Origin: Cudoniella acicularis
Taxonomy: Eukaryota; Ascomycota; Leotiomycetes; Helotiales; Helotiaceae
Length of the DNA stretch: 20,652 nt
Reading direction: 5' to 3'
Assembly: GCA_013054445.1 (NCBI GenBank)
Contig: JAAMPI010001046.1
Coordinates: 1 to 20,652 of the forward strand
A program made the position numbers and the translations under genes. Under the pieces are notes generated by a model. The model did no database searches. It worked only from the letters and a program-made list of their open reading frames with translations, and was not told the origin of the DNA. Shown here one piece after another: positions 18,902-20,652 of the stretch (position 1 is its first letter; each line of letters starts with the position of its first letter).

Positions 18902-20652
18902 ATGGAGCCGGATGATTCAGCCAACACAATTCCACTAATCAGGTTAGAGCCAACAAAGAGCAATAAAGCGTCGGAGGAGAACGACTCGGGCCGCAAATCA
19001 TTGGATCCTAGCTCCCTCTTTTCAAAATCTACGGTAGCTTTGGTCGTGCTAACCTCTCATATTGCACCAAAGAAGAAATGATATCAAAAGACGAGTGTGA
19101 AAAGAGAGCCAGGAGCCGAATTAAGTCTCGCAAGTGGATTTCATAAGTGGTTTTGGACAACGCTTATTAGGGAGGTGTTGCCAATTGCCGGAATAATAAC
19201 GTGAGTAATTCCTGGCAGGGCAAATTTATTGGTAGCTCACAATATTTCGTAACTTCAGCGCTCTAGCTTTTGGATCAACATCAAGAATTTTCCATTTCGC
19301 TGACACGACCTTGTTCGGCTTCGCCATCGATGTCGACCTCCAGCTCGCTCTTGTGGGCTTTGTCAACAAAGTTCTGGACACCGTCGTCCAAGCCTCCTTA
19401 AAACATACAGCATCTATTTTTCTGACATCATGGATGGCAATGAATTTCCCAAAACTGGAAACGCAGGAGTTCATCTCTTGGATTTTGAGCTTCAAAATGA
19501 GCTCGTGCAGCCTTGAACATGTGTAATTAATTTCTGGAAACGTTGCCACACCTTGGGACGGCGAAAGGTTGGATGGTGGGGAATTGGAAGATTCCTATTA
19601 TCATTCGCTATTTCGATCTGCGTGCTTCTTCTGGCACTATCAATAAACACACTAGGCATTCCCAAGGAAAGGTGGTATCCTGACGGCTCTGGCAATGGCA
19701 GTTCGGTTTCTGGAAGCCAACGAAATTTATTGACCATTCACACCCCTCGCATGATGTTGAATGGCATGAACTGGATGAATTACTGGGATTTCGGTTGGGG
19801 CCTTGTTGGTGGTGGAGATCCTCCTCGGGATGTTGCTATTGGTCTAGCTGCTGCTTCGACTTTCAACAATCTCCGTGGACTTCCTCCCTTGTACACCCAA
19901 GATCCTGCTGGCTGGTACACACTTGGAATCGAGGAGAGTGGGTATATTACCTCAATCAACACCATCGTTAATGGATCATCGTGCCAGACGACCTCAGTAC
20001 AGACTTCGCAAGTGACTGATATCTTCAACGACTTGCAGGCCAATGGGCCGCAGCAATTTTACAAGAATTCACAGGGTTGGAACGGATTTATCAATCTCAC
20101 GGTTCCAATCCTCACCACTACTTGTGTAGCGGGACTGCCAAATAATTCATCTGTCCCTGTTGGGACACTGCCAGTAAGCAAGCCTACCTCACTTCGTATG
20201 AAGCATATTTCCTAACACCACAACACAGGTCAAAGGACCATTGGACACGAACTCAATATCTCCAATTCTCGTCGTACCGGTGGGTCCGATCCCCCTTTCT
20301 AAATTTCTCTGGCGCTACATGCACATTGCATCTCCAGCAAGCATTCTTTCCAATTGGCACTTGGATAGTCGACAATGCCGACCCCAGTATCTCTGTGACT
20401 AATTACGGAGCGTCTATGAACACAACACCAATATCCATCCCGTCATCCTCTAACGACATCACCACGGCCCAAGCACTCAGCATGCAGTTCGGCAGTATAG
20501 TGAGCGCCATGAATGGTCTAACGAAGACCGGCCTGGTATATCATATGGTCCTCATGTCCCGGCGACTCGCCTTTCTGAACCCTCAACTGTACTCCGCGGA
20601 TGACGCAGTTGGGCTTGCGCCAGTAGTCGGAATGATCTCGCAGCTTCTTCTC
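18902..20652 (+). pseudogene. Fungal multi-pass membrane protein, incomplete and with frameshift plus stop
   Basis: The gene runs off the right edge. Proposed exons are 18902-19033, 19091-19200, 19259-20173 and 20236 onward. Introns 2 (GTGAGT...TTCAG) and 3 (GTAAGC...CAAAG) are good. Intron 1 (GTAGCT, GCTAAC branch) is weaker but removes an in-frame TGA at 19079. The N-terminus is polar. A helix follows (REVLPIAGIITALAFGS), then a conserved soluble part (NKVLDTVVQASLKHTASIFL), a second helix (FLLSFAISICVLLLALSI), and a large outer domain with many N-glycosylation sites (NGSS, NLT, NNSS, NFSG, NTT). This layout is typical of lineage-specific fungal plasma-membrane proteins of unknown function. 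Two lesions interrupt it: a one-base frameshift around 19430-19440 and a TGA at 19514-19516 where the downstream frame otherwise continues. No splice can skip both. It is a pseudogene or contains sequence errors. Confidence 0.6.

Noticed and set aside
19500..19560. RIP as the cause of the TGA in the last gene
   Set aside because: The inferred G-to-A change corresponds to C-to-T in a CpC and not a CpA context, and the neighbouring DNA shows no TpA enrichment that I can see.
1..20652. CRISPR arrays, transposons, tRNA or rRNA genes, biosynthetic cluster or defence system
   Set aside because: No direct-repeat array, terminal inverted repeat pair, transposase, structured RNA gene or cluster enzyme was recognised on either strand.

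Overview
This window looks like nuclear chromosomal DNA of a filamentous ascomycete (Pezizomycotina). The evidence is short spliceosomal introns (mostly 42-84 nt) with GTAAGT-like donors, CTAAC/CTGAC branch sites and YAG acceptors, compact gene spacing, and proteins of clearly fungal type (Atg16, Rab7/Ypt7 with a CAC tail, Dot1, Rrp5). A leotiomycete or close relative seems likely, but that placement is an impression of sequence style and not a proof.

Layout, left to right. (1) 1-131: the 3' end of an unidentified plus-strand gene. (2) 319-5792, minus: RRP5, the large S1-repeat/HAT ribosome-biogenesis factor. (3) 6130-9126, plus: a seven-exon alpha/beta-hydrolase-fold protein resembling yeast YML020W. 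(4) 9615-11220, plus: DOT1, the histone H3-K79 methyltransferase. (5) 11379-12085, minus: ATG16, divergent from (6) 12479-13456, plus: YPT7/Rab7. (7) 14249-15670, plus: a DMT/EamA transporter resembling the yeast vacuolar membrane protein YML018C. (8) 16359-17733, minus: a heme-oxygenase-fold protein with a C-terminal membrane anchor. (9) 18902 to the window end, plus: a fungal multi-pass membrane protein with a glycosylated outer domain, incomplete and carrying two lesions.

The genes are mostly conserved housekeeping genes. RRP5 makes ribosomes and DOT1 marks chromatin. ATG16 (autophagosome formation), YPT7 (vacuole fusion) and the vacuolar-type transporter share the vacuole/autophagy route. 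Five of the six genes with a clear yeast counterpart map to S. cerevisiae chromosome XIII, and DOT1 lies in the duplicated sister block of YML018C/YML020W, so this looks like a very old conserved gene neighbourhood.

I did not find a defence system, mobile element or other exotic module. The points most worth checking are single-base lesions in otherwise intact conserved genes (two in RRP5, one in DOT1, a frameshift plus a stop in the last gene), a repeated W-x-G-x-W motif in the YML020W-like protein, a heme-oxygenase homologue lacking the canonical catalytic Asp, an in-frame 45-nt intron in DOT1, and the ancient synteny. The lesions may be sequencing errors, since RRP5 is essential in yeast.
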